NCBI RefSeq assembly: GCF_004336745.1
Contig: NZ_SJXD01000025.1
Span: forward strand, 186,001-250,000
Length of the DNA stretch: 64,000 nucleotides
Direction: 5' to 3'
Origin: Roseococcus sp. SYP-B2431
GTDB taxonomy: Bacteria > Pseudomonadota > Alphaproteobacteria > Acetobacterales > Acetobacteraceae
Shown here: piece after piece, positions 49,376-58,214 of the stretch
How positions within the stretch are numbered: position 1 is the stretch's first letter
How the letters are laid out: every line of letters begins with the position of its first letter
Program-made: the position numbers and the translations under genes
The notes under the pieces: generated by a model
The model's input: only the letters and a program-made list of their open reading frames with translations
Databases searched by the model: none
What the model was told of the DNA's origin: nothing

Positions 49376-51736
49376 TCAGCGCTCCCGGGCGGGCGCCGAG
49401 AGGGCGCAGGCCAGCAGGAAGGCGGCCGCCACGCCGACCGCCACGGTCAGGCCGATGCCGTGCAGCACGGGCGTGTCACAGAGCGCGAGGAGGCCGAAGG
49501 TGAGCAGCGTTGAGATCGCGCAGGTCAAAACGGCTCCTGGTCTGTGGTCATCGCAATGCGGGCCGCCGCCGTTGGCCGGCGCATTCTGTGGGGGGGCTTG
49601 ATCGCTGTCCCTTATCGCGAGGAACAGCGAATAATCAATGGCGAGGCCGGCGAGCAGCAGAAGCGCCGCCAGGTGGAAGAGGCCGATCGCCTCGCCGGAG
49701 AGCGCCAGCACCGCCAGGGCCACCACGACCGCCCCGCCGATGGGCAACGCCACGACCATTCCGGCGCGAAGGCCACGGAGCCCGGCCATCAGCAGCGCCA
49801 CGACCAGCGCCGCGCCGGCCATCGCCCAGCGCAGCGTCGTCGCGCCGTAATCCGCCAGCAGGCGCTCCATCTCGAGCTTCACGTCGAGGAACAACACGCC
49901 GGGCAGGTTCAGGGCGCGGGCGGCCGCTTCCAGGGCCGCGGGATCGGTGACGCCGCTCGCCGGGGCGATGCCCCAGACCTGCCCCCCGTGCCGGCTGATC
50001 AGCGGGGAGAGCCGGGCGGAGATCGTGGGGGCGCCCTCCGCGAAGCCCGCCGCGTCGAGGGTCGGCCAGGTGCGGCTCTCCTCCACCGCTGCCAGGAAGG
50101 GCGCGAAGGCCGTGGGGCGGAAGGGCAGGCCTTCGGCGGCGGAGCGGATCGCCCCGGCGAGGGCGCCGGAATCCGGCAGGGCGGCCTGCCGCTGCCGCTG
50201 GAGGCCAGGGCTCGGCAGGTAGCGGCTCGGGAGGTCCAGGCCCGCGAGCAGCCCGCGCCCGACGAGAGGGCGGATGGCGGCGGACAGCGCTTCGGAGCGG
50301 GCCAGCACCTCGGCTTCCGTGCCGGGGCCGATGACGAAGAGGCTGCGCACGTCCGGCGCGCCGAGCTGGCCGCGCAGCTCCCCATCCAGCGCCTGCTGCG
50401 CCGCCGGGATGGGGCTGAGGGCCGCGAGGTCGCGCTGCCAGGGGGGGCCGCCTGTCGCCGCCAGGACCGCGAGGGCGGCGAGGATCGCGCCGAAGGCCCA
50501 GCGCCGCCGCCCCCGCAAGGCGGCCAGCGCCCGGGACATCCACCCCGGCAGCGGGCGCGCGGCGATGCGGGCCCCTGCCGGAATCAGGCGCGGCAGCCCC
50601 CAGCACGTCGTGGCGGCCGCCGCCAGCAGCCCGGCCCCGGCGAAGACGCCGATCTGCACGAGGCCCGGCAGCCCCGATCCGAGCATGGCCAGCAGCCCGG
50701 CCGCCGCCGAGACCGCGGCGAGGCGCAGCGTCGGCCAGATGCGCGCCGCCGCCTCCGCCAAGGTCTCGTCCGGCCGGCGCAGGGTCAGGAGCAGGATGGG
50801 ATAGTCCACCGTCACGCCCAGCATGGTCATGCCGAAGCCCAGCGAGATGGCGTGGACGGAGCCGAAGAGTGCGGCCGCCGCCGCATAGCCGGCCACCGTC
50901 GCCGCCAGCAGCGGCACCGCGACCGCGCCGAGCAGCATCGGCGAGCGGAAGCGCCAGAAGAGGAAGGCCCCGAGCAGCGCCGCCGAGGCCAGGGTGATCA
51001 TCTCCACGTCGCCGCGGATCTGCGCCGCGGCAGCGGCGGCGAAGACGCCGGGCCCGCTCAGCAGCAGCCGTGCCTCTCCGGGCCGGGCAGCCTCGAAGGC
51101 GGCGCGGAAGGCGTCCATGGCCGCCTGCTGCGCCTCCGCATCGAGGCCGGCGCCCTGGCCCCGCGCCACCAGCAGCGCGCGCGCCCCGCGCCCTTCCTCC
51201 CGCGGCGCGAACCAGGCGCCGTCGGCGCTCTCGATCCGGCTGTCGTCCAGCCAGCCGGCGGCCAGGCCCAGGAAGGCGCCGGTCGGGTCGGCGAAGCCGA
51301 AGCGCGCCAGCAGGGGCGCGGCGGCGGAGCGCAGCCCGTCCAGCAGCGCCTCCAGCTTCGGGCGGAGCGCCGCCGCGGTGAAGCTCTCCGGCACCGTGTC
51401 CGGCGAGAGGAGGTAGCGATGGCGGAACAGGAAGGCCTCCTCCGCCTCGGCGATGCGCAGGCTGCCGTCGCCCACGAAGGCGAAGCGGCCGGAAGCGCGC
51501 AGGCCCGCCGCCGTCTCGCGGGAGAGCCGGGCCAGCTCCTCCCGCGGCGCGCCCTCGATGGCGGCCAGCAGCAGGGTCGTCGCCGCGCCGCTCCGCAACT
51601 CGCGGAACAGGAAGGCGCTGGCGGGCGTGCGGCCGGCAGGGAGGAACTCGACGAGGTCGGCGCGCGGCGGGACGCGCCAGGCCAGGAGCCCGCCCGCCAC
51701 CGCCAGGACCAGGAGTGCGGCCAGCAGGCGCCTCAT
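49376..51736 (-). CDS. RND/MMPL-family exporter (ApeM-like)
   Basis: 786 residues: two repeats of one helix, a large periplasmic domain and five helices. S-L-G-F-G-M-T-M-L-G-V-T-V-D-Y-P-I-L-L in the first half and L-L-A-G-L-A-I-D-Y-S-L-F-L in the second carry the proton-relay Asp residues. In aryl-polyene clusters it moves the pigment or its lipid conjugate out of the inner membrane. A hydrophilic loop after the second Asp helix (about residues 713-740) is longer and less G+C-rich than in usual relatives. Confidence 0.9.
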   Translation of the reverse strand: MRRLLAALLVLAVAGGLLAWRVPPRADLVEFLPAGRTPASAFLFRELRSGAATTLLLAAIEGAPREELARLSRETAAGLRASGRFAFVGDGSLRIAEAEEAFLFRHRYLLSPDTVPESFTAAALRPKLEALLDGLRSAAAPLLARFGFADPTGAFLGLAAGWLDDSRIESADGAWFAPREEGRGARALLVARGQGAGLDAEAQQAAMDAFRAAFEAARPGEARLLLSGPGVFAAAAAAQIRGDVEMITLASAALLGAFLFWRFRSPMLLGAVAVPLLAATVAGYAAAAALFGSVHAISLGFGMTMLGVTVDYPILLLTLRRPDETLAEAAARIWPTLRLAAVSAAAGLLAMLGSGLPGLVQIGVFAGAGLLAAAATTCWGLPRLIPAGARIAARPLPGWMSRALAALRGRRRWAFGAILAALAVLAATGGPPWQRDLAALSPIPAAQQALDGELRGQLGAPDVRSLFVIGPGTEAEVLARSEALSAAIRPLVGRGLLAGLDLPSRYLPSPGLQRQRQAALPDSGALAGAIRSAAEGLPFRPTAFAPFLAAVEESRTWPTLDAAGFAEGAPTISARLSPLISRHGGQVWGIAPASGVTDPAALEAAARALNLPGVLFLDVKLEMERLLADYGATTLRWAMAGAALVVALLMAGLRGLRAGMVVALPIGGAVVVALAVLALSGEAIGLFHLAALLLLAGLAIDYSLFLAIRDSDQAPPQNAPANGGGPHCDDHRPGAVLTCAISTLLTFGLLALCDTPVLHGIGLTVAVGVAAAFLLACALSAPARER

Positions 51737-52296
51737 GGGCCGGGGCGGATCCTCATGCGGGTCACGCCGCCATGGCCCTCGGTGTCCACCCCGGTTGGCT
51801 GGGCACCCTGGCCCGTGACGAGGATGCGCTGCACCGAGGCGCGGATCCGCATCGAGGTCGGGCGCAGGACGAGGCGCCAGGCGTCGTCGTGCCGGCCTTC
51901 GAGGGCGACCTCGTAGTGGCGGCGCAGGGCCGGGAGGTCGCCGGCCAGCGTGCCGCGGATGGCCTCCACCAGCGCCTGCATCTCGGGCTGGTCGGCCAGC
52001 GAGAACTCCCGGCGGACGTCGCGGTCGCGCCGCTCGTAGAGGAGGCGGCCGCCCGAGACGGTGAGGCGTTCGTCGATGGGCGAGAGCGTGTGCTTCTCCA
52101 GCCTGTCCGGCGCCGACCAGGAGAGCGTGCCCTCATTGGGCAAGGGCAGGTCCAGCTCGGGGATGGCCCGCTCCTCGGTGAAACGGTCGCGCCGCTCGCG
52201 CACGGCGGCGAGCGAGCGCATGAGTTGGGAGAGTTCGTCTTCCTGGGCGAGCGCCGGGCCGGAGATCAGCAGCGCGAGGGTCAGCCGCCGCCTCAC
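51733..52296 (-). CDS. LolA-like outer-membrane carrier protein (ApeL-like)
   Basis: 187 residues. A signal peptide (L-T-L-A-L-L-I-S-G-P-A-L-A) precedes a LolA-type beta-barrel-half domain with F-T-E-E-R near residue 40, G-T-L-S-W-S-A-P-D-R-L-E-K and the final strand pair. It probably carries the polyene product across the periplasm, receiving it from the adjacent MMPL exporter. The GTG at 52296 overlaps the acyltransferase stop (GTGA). Confidence 0.87.
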   Translation of the reverse strand: MRRRLTLALLISGPALAQEDELSQLMRSLAAVRERRDRFTEERAIPELDLPLPNEGTLSWSAPDRLEKHTLSPIDERLTVSGGRLLYERRDRDVRREFSLADQPEMQALVEAIRGTLAGDLPALRRHYEVALEGRHDDAWRLVLRPTSMRIRASVQRILVTGQGAQPTGVDTEGHGGVTRMRIRPGP

Positions 52297-53219
52297 GGCT
52301 CTTCCGCCCAGAAGTTGTGGAAGTTGAACCAGTTGTAGGGGTGCTCCCGGCACATCGCCTCCAGCCGCGCCGCGTAGCGCGCGACGGAGGCCGAGACGGC
52401 CTGCTCCCGGCCCGCCCGGGGGCTCGCCCCGCCGGGGGAGAACGCCTCGAACCGCACCTCGTAGCGGCGCGGGCCGCGCCAGACCCCGAAGGCCAGCATG
52501 ACGGGCGCGCCCAGCACCTCGGCCAGCAGATGCGGGCCGGTCGGCAGCGGCGCCGGGTGGCCCAGGAAATCCACGCGCCGGACGCGATCGCCGCGGGGAA
52601 TCCGGTCGGCCAGCAGGCCCACCAGCCCGCCCGCCTCCAGGGCCTCGCGCACGCGGAGCATGGAATCCGGCTCGCCCAGCGGGATCACGGCGCTGGCGCG
52701 GTTCGGCCCGCCCAGGGCGTCGATGATGGCCTTCAGCCGCGCATTGGCCTCGTGCATCAGCACCGAGACCTCGACGGGCGAGCCCGCATCGGCCACCGCG
52801 CGCAACGCCTCGAAGCTGCCGAAATGCGCGCCGAAGAGGAGGCAGCCGCGGCCCTCGGCGATGATCGCGCGCAAGGCTTCCAGCCCGCAGATCTCCAGGG
52901 TGAAGCCGCGCGTCTCGCCGGGCACCAGCCAGACCCGGTCCAGGATGGTCGAGGCGAAGGCGAAGTAGAGGCGCCAGAGGTCCCGCAGCCCGGCCGGCCG
53001 CCCCAGGGCGCGGCCGAGATAGGTGCGCGACACGGCCTGCTGCCGGGGCGAGGAGGCCAGGAAATAGGCTGTGACCGGATGGAGCAGGACCTGCGCCGTC
53101 CTCCAGCCGAGACGGCGGGCGATCCAGATCATGGCCCGGATGACCCCGTCGCTGCCGCGCTCCGGCGTCGCCGTCCAGGCCGCGGCGGGGATCGCGCCGG
53201 CCGCGGGCGTGCCTCGCAT
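52293..53219 (-). CDS. LpxL/HtrB-type acyltransferase of the pigment cluster
   Basis: 308 residues. The catalytic H-x4-E motif is H-F-G-S-F-E (about residue 132), and A-D-R-I-P-R-G and Y-N-W-F-N-F-H-N-F-W complete the lysophospholipid acyltransferase pattern. In aryl-polyene clusters such enzymes (ApeD or ApeJ place) transfer the polyene acyl chain to a lipid or glycan acceptor. One N-terminal hydrophobic segment anchors it to the membrane. Confidence 0.87.
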   Translation of the reverse strand: MRGTPAAGAIPAAAWTATPERGSDGVIRAMIWIARRLGWRTAQVLLHPVTAYFLASSPRQQAVSRTYLGRALGRPAGLRDLWRLYFAFASTILDRVWLVPGETRGFTLEICGLEALRAIIAEGRGCLLFGAHFGSFEALRAVADAGSPVEVSVLMHEANARLKAIIDALGGPNRASAVIPLGEPDSMLRVREALEAGGLVGLLADRIPRGDRVRRVDFLGHPAPLPTGPHLLAEVLGAPVMLAFGVWRGPRRYEVRFEAFSPGGASPRAGREQAVSASVARYAARLEAMCREHPYNWFNFHNFWAEEP

Positions 53220-53491
53220 CAGAGCTCGCCCAGCAGGACGGTGGTCCCGCCGCAGCGGCAGGTGAAGCCGGTGCGGCCGCCGGCCCGGCTCTCGAAGCGG
53301 ATCTCGACCTCGGCGCCGGGCGCGACCGGGGCGGCGAACTTGGCGCGGCGGATGCGAACCGGGGCGTCGCCCAGGCCGGCCGCCGCCCGCAGGACCGCAT
53401 CCAGCAGCAGCACGCCCGGCACGACCGGCCGGCCTGGAAAATGGCCGGGCAGGCAGGGATGGTCCGCCGGCACGGTGAAGCGCGCCGTCAC
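53219..53491 (-). CDS. Small hot-dog dehydratase (ApeI-like)
   Basis: 90 residues. H-P-C-L-P-G-H-F-P-G-R-P-V-V-P-G-V-L-L-L-D-A-V closely follows the FabZ active-site helix region, with His at residue 10 and Asp/Glu in the helix. The protein is shorter than FabZ (about 140), as ApeI is. It would be the second dehydratase of the polyene pathway. The start is GTG 53491 inside the ligase stop. Confidence 0.85.
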   Translation of the reverse strand: MTARFTVPADHPCLPGHFPGRPVVPGVLLLDAVLRAAAGLGDAPVRIRRAKFAAPVAPGAEVEIRFESRAGGRTGFTCRCGGTTVLLGEL

Positions 53492-54795
53492 GGGTCGAGC
53501 GCCGCCAGCGCCCGCTTCGGCAGCTTGCCTACCGCATCGCGGGGGAGGGCGTCCACCAGGATCATCCGCCGCGGCAGGAAGGCCGGGTCCACCCGCCCGC
53601 GCAGCGCGCCGAGGATGTCGTCGGCCGAGCGGCCGGGGGCCACGACATAGGCCGTCAGCCGGGAGGTCGGATTGCTGTCGAGGTCCTCCGGCGCGACGAA
53701 GACCCCGTCGATCACGCCCTGCACGCCGGCCAGGGTCCGGTTGAGCTCGGCCAGGGAGGCGCGCTTGCCGCCGAGCTTCACCAGGTCGGAGAGGCGGCCC
53801 ATCAGCCGGAAGCGCCCGTCGGGATCGAATTCCAGGGCATCGGACAGCGCGACCTCGCCGATCCCCGGCACGGTCGCGACGCCGGGGCGCAGCTTCAGCC
53901 CGGGATAGGGCAGCCAGCGATCGCCCTCGACGGTGCGGCGGCTGGCCATGGAGCCGGCCTCGCTGGCGCCGTAGATCTCGAGCATGGGCGTGCCCCAGTC
54001 GCGCTCCACCGCCTCGGCCGTCTCGCGCGGCAGGGGCGCGGTGGCGGAGATGACCGCCGCGAGCGGCGCCAGTGGCCGGCCTTCCGCCACCAGCGCGCGC
54101 AGGTGCAGCGGCGTGGTGATAAGGAGGCGGCGCCCGGGCACCGAGGCCAGGGCGTCCCGCACGTCGGAGGGGAAGAAGGTCGCGCCCGAATGGATGGCGA
54201 CTGCGGCCCGGAGCGGCAGCATCATGGTCGTCTCGAAGCCGTACATGTGCTGCGGCGGGACGGTCGCGACCACGCTCGTCACCGCTCCCTCGCGCAGCCC
54301 GAAGCGCTGAGCCGCGGCCTCGGCCGCCTGGACCAGCGCGCCCCAGGGCTTGATATGGGCGGTGGGCTGCCCGGTGGAGCCGGAGGTGAAGGCGATGGCC
54401 GCCACGCGGTCGGGCGGGATGGCGGGCCACCCCGCGGCGGGGGCCGCGGAGGGCGCGTCCACGCGGCAGAGGGGCATGGACGTGCCCGGCCGCTCCTGGT
54501 CCACCATCGCATAGGCGCCGGGATAGTTCCGGGCCGCCATGTCGAGGAAGGCCGGCGCCGCGCCCGGCCCGCCGCCGAGCAGCGTCGGGTGGCCGCGCAG
54601 CACCGCCGCCGCGAAGCCCAGCAGGGCGTGGTAGCGGTCGCCGCAGAGGTTCACCGCGTGGCCCGCCTCGGGCAGCCGCGCCGCCAGTGCCGCCGCCGCG
54701 TCGAGAAAGGCGCCGACGGTGACCGGCCCGGCCGCGCCGCGGTAAAAGATGATCTCGCCGCGCCCGCGCGGGGTCAGCGTCCCGTCAGACCGCAT
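53488..54795 (-). CDS. Acyl-ACP/CoA synthetase of the pigment cluster (ApeH-like)
   Basis: 435 residues of the adenylate-forming family: F-T-S-G-S-T-G-Q-P near residue 135, I-Y-G-A-S-E-A-G (about 268), G-R-F-R-L-M-G-R-L-S-D-L-V-K-L-G-G-K-R, and G-K-L-P-K-R near the C-terminus. It lacks the Lys following the first motif that most CoA ligases show, a feature of ApeH-type proteins. It probably loads the aryl starter acid on the ACP. It overlaps the DUF/COG4648 gene by 11 bases. Confidence 0.87.
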   Translation of the reverse strand: MRSDGTLTPRGRGEIIFYRGAAGPVTVGAFLDAAAALAARLPEAGHAVNLCGDRYHALLGFAAAVLRGHPTLLGGGPGAAPAFLDMAARNYPGAYAMVDQERPGTSMPLCRVDAPSAAPAAGWPAIPPDRVAAIAFTSGSTGQPTAHIKPWGALVQAAEAAAQRFGLREGAVTSVVATVPPQHMYGFETTMMLPLRAAVAIHSGATFFPSDVRDALASVPGRRLLITTPLHLRALVAEGRPLAPLAAVISATAPLPRETAEAVERDWGTPMLEIYGASEAGSMASRRTVEGDRWLPYPGLKLRPGVATVPGIGEVALSDALEFDPDGRFRLMGRLSDLVKLGGKRASLAELNRTLAGVQGVIDGVFVAPEDLDSNPTSRLTAYVVAPGRSADDILGALRGRVDPAFLPRRMILVDALPRDAVGKLPKRALAALDP

Positions 54796-55303
54796 GGGGG
54801 CGGTCCGGGCGCTGCGTGCTGGCCTGCCAGATCGCGGAAAAGGTGCGCCAGGGCGTGGCGAGGCCGAGCTGCGGCATCACCAGGCTGCGCAGCACATGCT
54901 CGCCCAGGAAGAACAGCACGAAGGCGATGCCCTGGGCCCGCGCGACCGCCGCCATCGGCCAGGCATCCAGCAGGGTGAGGCCGTGCAGCAGCGCGAAGCC
55001 GGCGACCAGCAGCGCCCAGGCGGCCGTCAGCCGGCGCGTGTAGCCCTCGCATTCGGCGGGCAGGCCCATGCGGTCGCAGCGCGCATATCGGGTGATGAGG
55101 GGCACGTCCCCGGGCCGCAGCGTCAAGGCGAAGCGCAGCCCGACCACGAGATTGACCAGGATCGCCGCCAGGGCCGGACCGTGCCGGCCGGCCAGCCAGA
55201 CGGCCGCCGCGCCCAGCGCCAGCTCGGGCAGGATCGCCAGGGCCCAGAGGGCCGGCCCGGCCCAGGACCTCCCCTCGCCGGCGCGATCTCGCCGCCGGGA
55301 CAC
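54785..55303 (-). CDS. COG4648-type membrane protein (ApeG-like)
   Basis: 172 residues with about four membrane helices. V-V-G-L-R-F-A-L-T-L-R-P-G-D-V-P-L-I-T-R-Y-A-R and Y-T-R-R-L-T-A-A-W are hallmark blocks of COG4648, a family nearly confined to aryl-polyene clusters; its exact role is unknown. The GTG at 55303 begins two bases after the REP-like element ends. Confidence 0.85.
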   Translation of the reverse strand: MSRRRDRAGEGRSWAGPALWALAILPELALGAAAVWLAGRHGPALAAILVNLVVGLRFALTLRPGDVPLITRYARCDRMGLPAECEGYTRRLTAAWALLVAGFALLHGLTLLDAWPMAAVARAQGIAFVLFFLGEHVLRSLVMPQLGLATPWRTFSAIWQASTQRPDRPHAV

Positions 55304-55304
55304 G

Positions 55305-55399
55305 CCCTAGAGCCTTTTCCGTTCGCAAGGGCTCACGACGAGCCTCTAGCCCGTCGTCTTGCGGGCGTGATCCGCGCTTCCGGCCGCGATCATGCCCTA
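55305..55399 (-). repeat. REP-like intergenic element, copy B
   Basis: Read leftward, the element opens TAGGGCATGATCGC (55399-55386) and closes AAAGGCTCTAGGG (55317-55305), matching the ends of the element at 31006-31074 in 25 of 27 positions while the middle differs and contains its own stems. As in the other copy, the leading TAG is the stop codon of the gene before it, here the ACP gene. It fills the whole gap between the ACP and COG4648 genes. Confidence 0.55.
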
Positions 55400-55693
55400 G
55401 CCCGCCCGCTGCCGGGCGATGTGCCCGGCCAGGCTGCGCAGGGAGGCGAAAATGCGGTGGTTCCGCTCGTCGTCCGAGCGCAGCTGGACGCCGTAGGTCT
55501 TGGAGATGACCAGCGACATCTCCAGCGCATCGATGGAATCCAGGCCGAGCCCCTCCCCGAAGAGCGGGGCCTCCGGGTCGATCTCCTCGGGCGGGATCTC
55601 CAGGGAGAGGGCGCCGACGATCAGCCGCGCGACTTCGGACTCGAAAAGATCGGCGGACTGCGCCTGCAGTGCCGTGGCGTCCTGGGTGGTCAT
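55397..55693 (-). CDS. Acyl carrier protein of the pigment cluster
   Basis: 98 residues. Ser in G-L-G-L-D-S-I-D-A-L-E (about residue 51) is the 4'-phosphopantetheine site. The ATG at 55693 has GGGGAG just upstream; the in-frame extension is rejected. E. coli aryl-polyene clusters have two ACPs (ApeE and ApeF); only one is visible here. The 126 bases before it hold no gene and may include a promoter of its own. Confidence 0.92.
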   Translation of the reverse strand: MTTQDATALQAQSADLFESEVARLIVGALSLEIPPEEIDPEAPLFGEGLGLDSIDALEMSLVISKTYGVQLRSDDERNHRIFASLRSLAGHIARQRAG

Positions 55694-55819
55694 GGGCTCC
55701 CCGCAAGGGTGATGGCAGTTCAGCGCTGCACCAACACCGATGGTTGAGTGCCAACCCCAACTTTCATAGCAGAGCCCGCGCGGCTCCCGCAACGCCGGGC
55801 ACATCCGCTGGACATCCGC

Positions 55820-56488
55820 TCATCGCCGTTCCGCGACCAGCATGACGTTGGGCAGGGGGGTCCAGCCCCAGCAGGGCCGGACCCGGGTGACGAATCCCTG
55901 CCGGCGCAGCGGCTCGGCGATCTGCTCGACCGGCAGGGGCCGGAAGTCCGAGCCGTCTCCGCGCAGCCGGCGGCCGGCCTCCTCCATCGCGCTGCCCAGC
56001 CGGGCGCGCCAGCCGCAATCGGGATCGAAGGCACGGATCACCACCCGTTGGCGCGCCGCCGCGGCCATCCGGCCGACGAGATCCAGCTGGGCGGCGGCCG
56101 GCATCTGCAGCAGCACGTCGAAGATCAGCACGGTGTCGCAGGCCGGAACCGGCGCCAGGCCGAGGTCGGCCGCCTCGAACCGGGCCGGGAGGCCCTGCGC
56201 CGCCCGATTCGCGTCGCGGATCTTGCCGGCATCGAGGTCCAGGCCCGCGACGCTCTCGGCCAGGCCCGCCAGCAGCAGGGCGAGCCCCACCTGGCCGCGG
56301 CCGCAGCCGAGATCCGCCACCCGGCCGAAGCCGCCCGCCTCCGCCGCCAGCCGCAGGACCGCGGTGGTGGCGGGGTCGGTCAGGAGCTTGCCCCGGACGA
56401 AGCCGCGGGCGTAGCGCGATGTGCCGGCGTAGCGGCCCACCACGCGCGCGGCGAGCGGCCGCAGCTCCGGCACGGCCACGGCCGTCAT
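55820..56488 (-). CDS. Class I SAM-dependent methyltransferase
   Basis: 222 residues. Motif I is V-A-D-L-G-C-G-R-G-Q-V-G (about residues 57-67), followed by G-L-D-L-D-A-G-K-I, the acidic loop, and L-I-F-D-V-L-L-Q-M. It begins inside the stop of the UbiE-like gene. Aryl polyenes carry methyl groups on the ring or ring hydroxyl; having two methyltransferases in a row suggests two methylations, which is inference. Confidence 0.82.
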   Translation of the reverse strand: MTAVAVPELRPLAARVVGRYAGTSRYARGFVRGKLLTDPATTAVLRLAAEAGGFGRVADLGCGRGQVGLALLLAGLAESVAGLDLDAGKIRDANRAAQGLPARFEAADLGLAPVPACDTVLIFDVLLQMPAAAQLDLVGRMAAAARQRVVIRAFDPDCGWRARLGSAMEEAGRRLRGDGSDFRPLPVEQIAEPLRRQGFVTRVRPCWGWTPLPNVMLVAERR

Positions 56489-57243
56489 GGGCGGCGGGCC
56501 ATGTAGGCGCGGAAGGCGCCGAGCTGGGTGTCGCAGGCCAGGTCCTGGAGGCCGGCCTCGCCCAGCTGCCGCAGGATCTCGGCGGGCGGGACGCAGGCGT
56601 CGATCGTGTCCCAGTAGTAGCGCATGAGGGTGCGCGAATCGGCGCCCAGCAGGCGGCTGAGCGCGGGGACGACCCGCCCCACATAGGCCTTCACCAGGGC
56701 ATAGCCGATCCGGCTCTCCGGCCGGGCGATCTCCATCACCAGCACGCGTCCGCCGGGGCGCAGCACCCGCCGGAACTCGGCGAAGAGGAGCCGGAGGTCC
56801 GTCACATGCCGCAGGGCGTAGCCCATGCTGACGAAGTCCAGGCTGGCGTCGGCCAGGGGCAGCTCCTCCGCGCGGGACTGGATGAGGGGGATCGCCAGCG
56901 CCCGCCGCGCCTCGCCCAGCATGCCGAGGCTGAGGTCCAGGCCGATCACGTCTGCCGGACGGTCCAGGATGGCCAGCCCCTCGCGGGCCACGAGGCCGGT
57001 GCCGACCGCGACGTCGAGCATCCGGTCCCCCGGCTTCAGCCCCGCGCGCAGCAGCGCCCGCCGGCGGTACCAGCCGCCCGAGCCGAAGGAGAGGACGCCG
57101 TTGATCCGGTCGTAGGAATGCGCGGTGCGGTCGAAGAGGTCGCGGACGAAGCCGGCACGGGCCTGCGGCGCGCGGTAATAGCCGAGCAGCGGGGCATGCG
57201 GCGCGCCGGTTCCGGCCTCCAGATCCTTGGTCAAGCCCGTCAC
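56485..57243 (-). CDS. UbiE/COQ5-type methyltransferase
   Basis: 252 residues. It reads F-D-R-T-A-H-S-Y-D-R-I-N-G-V-L-S-F-G near residue 37, then M-L-D-V-A-V-G-T-G-L-V-A (motif I), L-D-L-S-L-G-M-L, and the UbiE-type segment V-S-M-G-Y-A-L-R-H-V-T-D, and so resembles ubiquinone/menaquinone methyltransferases. Its place as the first gene of the leftward pigment cluster makes C-methylation of the aromatic starter more likely than quinone synthesis. GTG start at 57243 after AAGGTGAGGA. Confidence 0.82.
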   Translation of the reverse strand: MTGLTKDLEAGTGAPHAPLLGYYRAPQARAGFVRDLFDRTAHSYDRINGVLSFGSGGWYRRRALLRAGLKPGDRMLDVAVGTGLVAREGLAILDRPADVIGLDLSLGMLGEARRALAIPLIQSRAEELPLADASLDFVSMGYALRHVTDLRLLFAEFRRVLRPGGRVLVMEIARPESRIGYALVKAYVGRVVPALSRLLGADSRTLMRYYWDTIDACVPPAEILRQLGEAGLQDLACDTQLGAFRAYMARRP

Positions 57244-57377
57244 GCGTCCTCACCTTCATCCCGTCGTCTCTTTCCGAGCCGACCCGGCGGAAGATAACAT
57301 GGGGCGCTGCCGCCACCACCCGCCCGATGACGAAGCCTGGGCAACGACCCGACAACACGGCCACGAATCGAAGAACG

Positions 57378-58190
57378 ATGGAAGAGACGACGCCGCCAGG
57401 AGGAGGGGGCCATAGGCAGGGTCCAGGGCAGGGGCGGCAGCGGCAGGGATTCCTGACCGCGCTCTATTTCCGCCTGGCCTTCTACTTCTGCCTCGCCGTC
57501 TTCGGCATCAGCTGCCTCGCCTGGAGCCTCCCGGCCTCCCTGGTCTATCTGCTGCTGCCCCCGGGGCCCGCCCGACGGCATGGCCAGCGCGTCGGGCAGT
57601 TCGGCATCGCCTATGGCTTCCGCTGGTCGCTCTGGGTCATGCGGATGACGGGCGTGCTGCGCGCCGATCTCCGCGCCCTGGACGCCCTGCGGCACGAGCC
57701 CGGCCTCGTCATCGCCGCCAACCACCCCACCATGCTGGACGCGGTGCTGCTGATCTCGCGGCTGCCGAAGGTGGTGTGCATCACCAAGGCGGCCCTGTGG
57801 GACAGCCTCTTCCTCGGCGGCGGCATCCGGCTGGCGGGCTATGTGCGCAACGACGCGCCGCTGGCCATGATCCGCGATGCGGCGGAGGCCGTCCGAAGGG
57901 GGAGGCAGCTCATGATCTTTCCCGAGGGATCCCGCACCGCGGTCCCGCCGGTGGACCCGATGCACCGCAGCTTCGCCGTCATGGCCAGCGCCGCCCGGGC
58001 GCCGGTGCAGACGGTGCTGATCGAGGCCGACAACCCCTACCTCTCCAAATCCTGGCCGCTGCTGCGGCCGCCGGTCCTGCCGCTGGTCTTCCGCGTCCGG
58101 CTCGGGCGGCGCTACGAGGTCGGCGCCGATTCGCAGGCCTTCCTGGAGCGGCTGGAGGATTACTTCCGCGCCGAGCTGGCGCCCGCCTGA
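57378..58190 (+). CDS. PlsC-type 1-acylglycerol-3-phosphate acyltransferase family
   Basis: 270 residues. A membrane helix (about 28-50) precedes the catalytic N-H-P-T-M-L-D (NHx4D) motif and F-P-E-G-S-R-T, the acceptor-binding motif. ATG 57378 follows AAGAACG; ATG 57327 upstream would add 17 residues without a ribosome site. Acyltransferases of this type recur in aryl-polyene and flexirubin clusters, where they may esterify the polyene. Divergent from the UbiE-like gene, with the shared promoter region in between. Confidence 0.85.
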   Translation: MEETTPPGGGGHRQGPGQGRQRQGFLTALYFRLAFYFCLAVFGISCLAWSLPASLVYLLLPPGPARRHGQRVGQFGIAYGFRWSLWVMRMTGVLRADLRALDALRHEPGLVIAANHPTMLDAVLLISRLPKVVCITKAALWDSLFLGGGIRLAGYVRNDAPLAMIRDAAEAVRRGRQLMIFPEGSRTAVPPVDPMHRSFAVMASAARAPVQTVLIEADNPYLSKSWPLLRPPVLPLVFRVRLGRRYEVGADSQAFLERLEDYFRAELAPA

Positions 58191-58214
58191 GCCGCCCTGC
58201 GCCTTCGCGAACGA

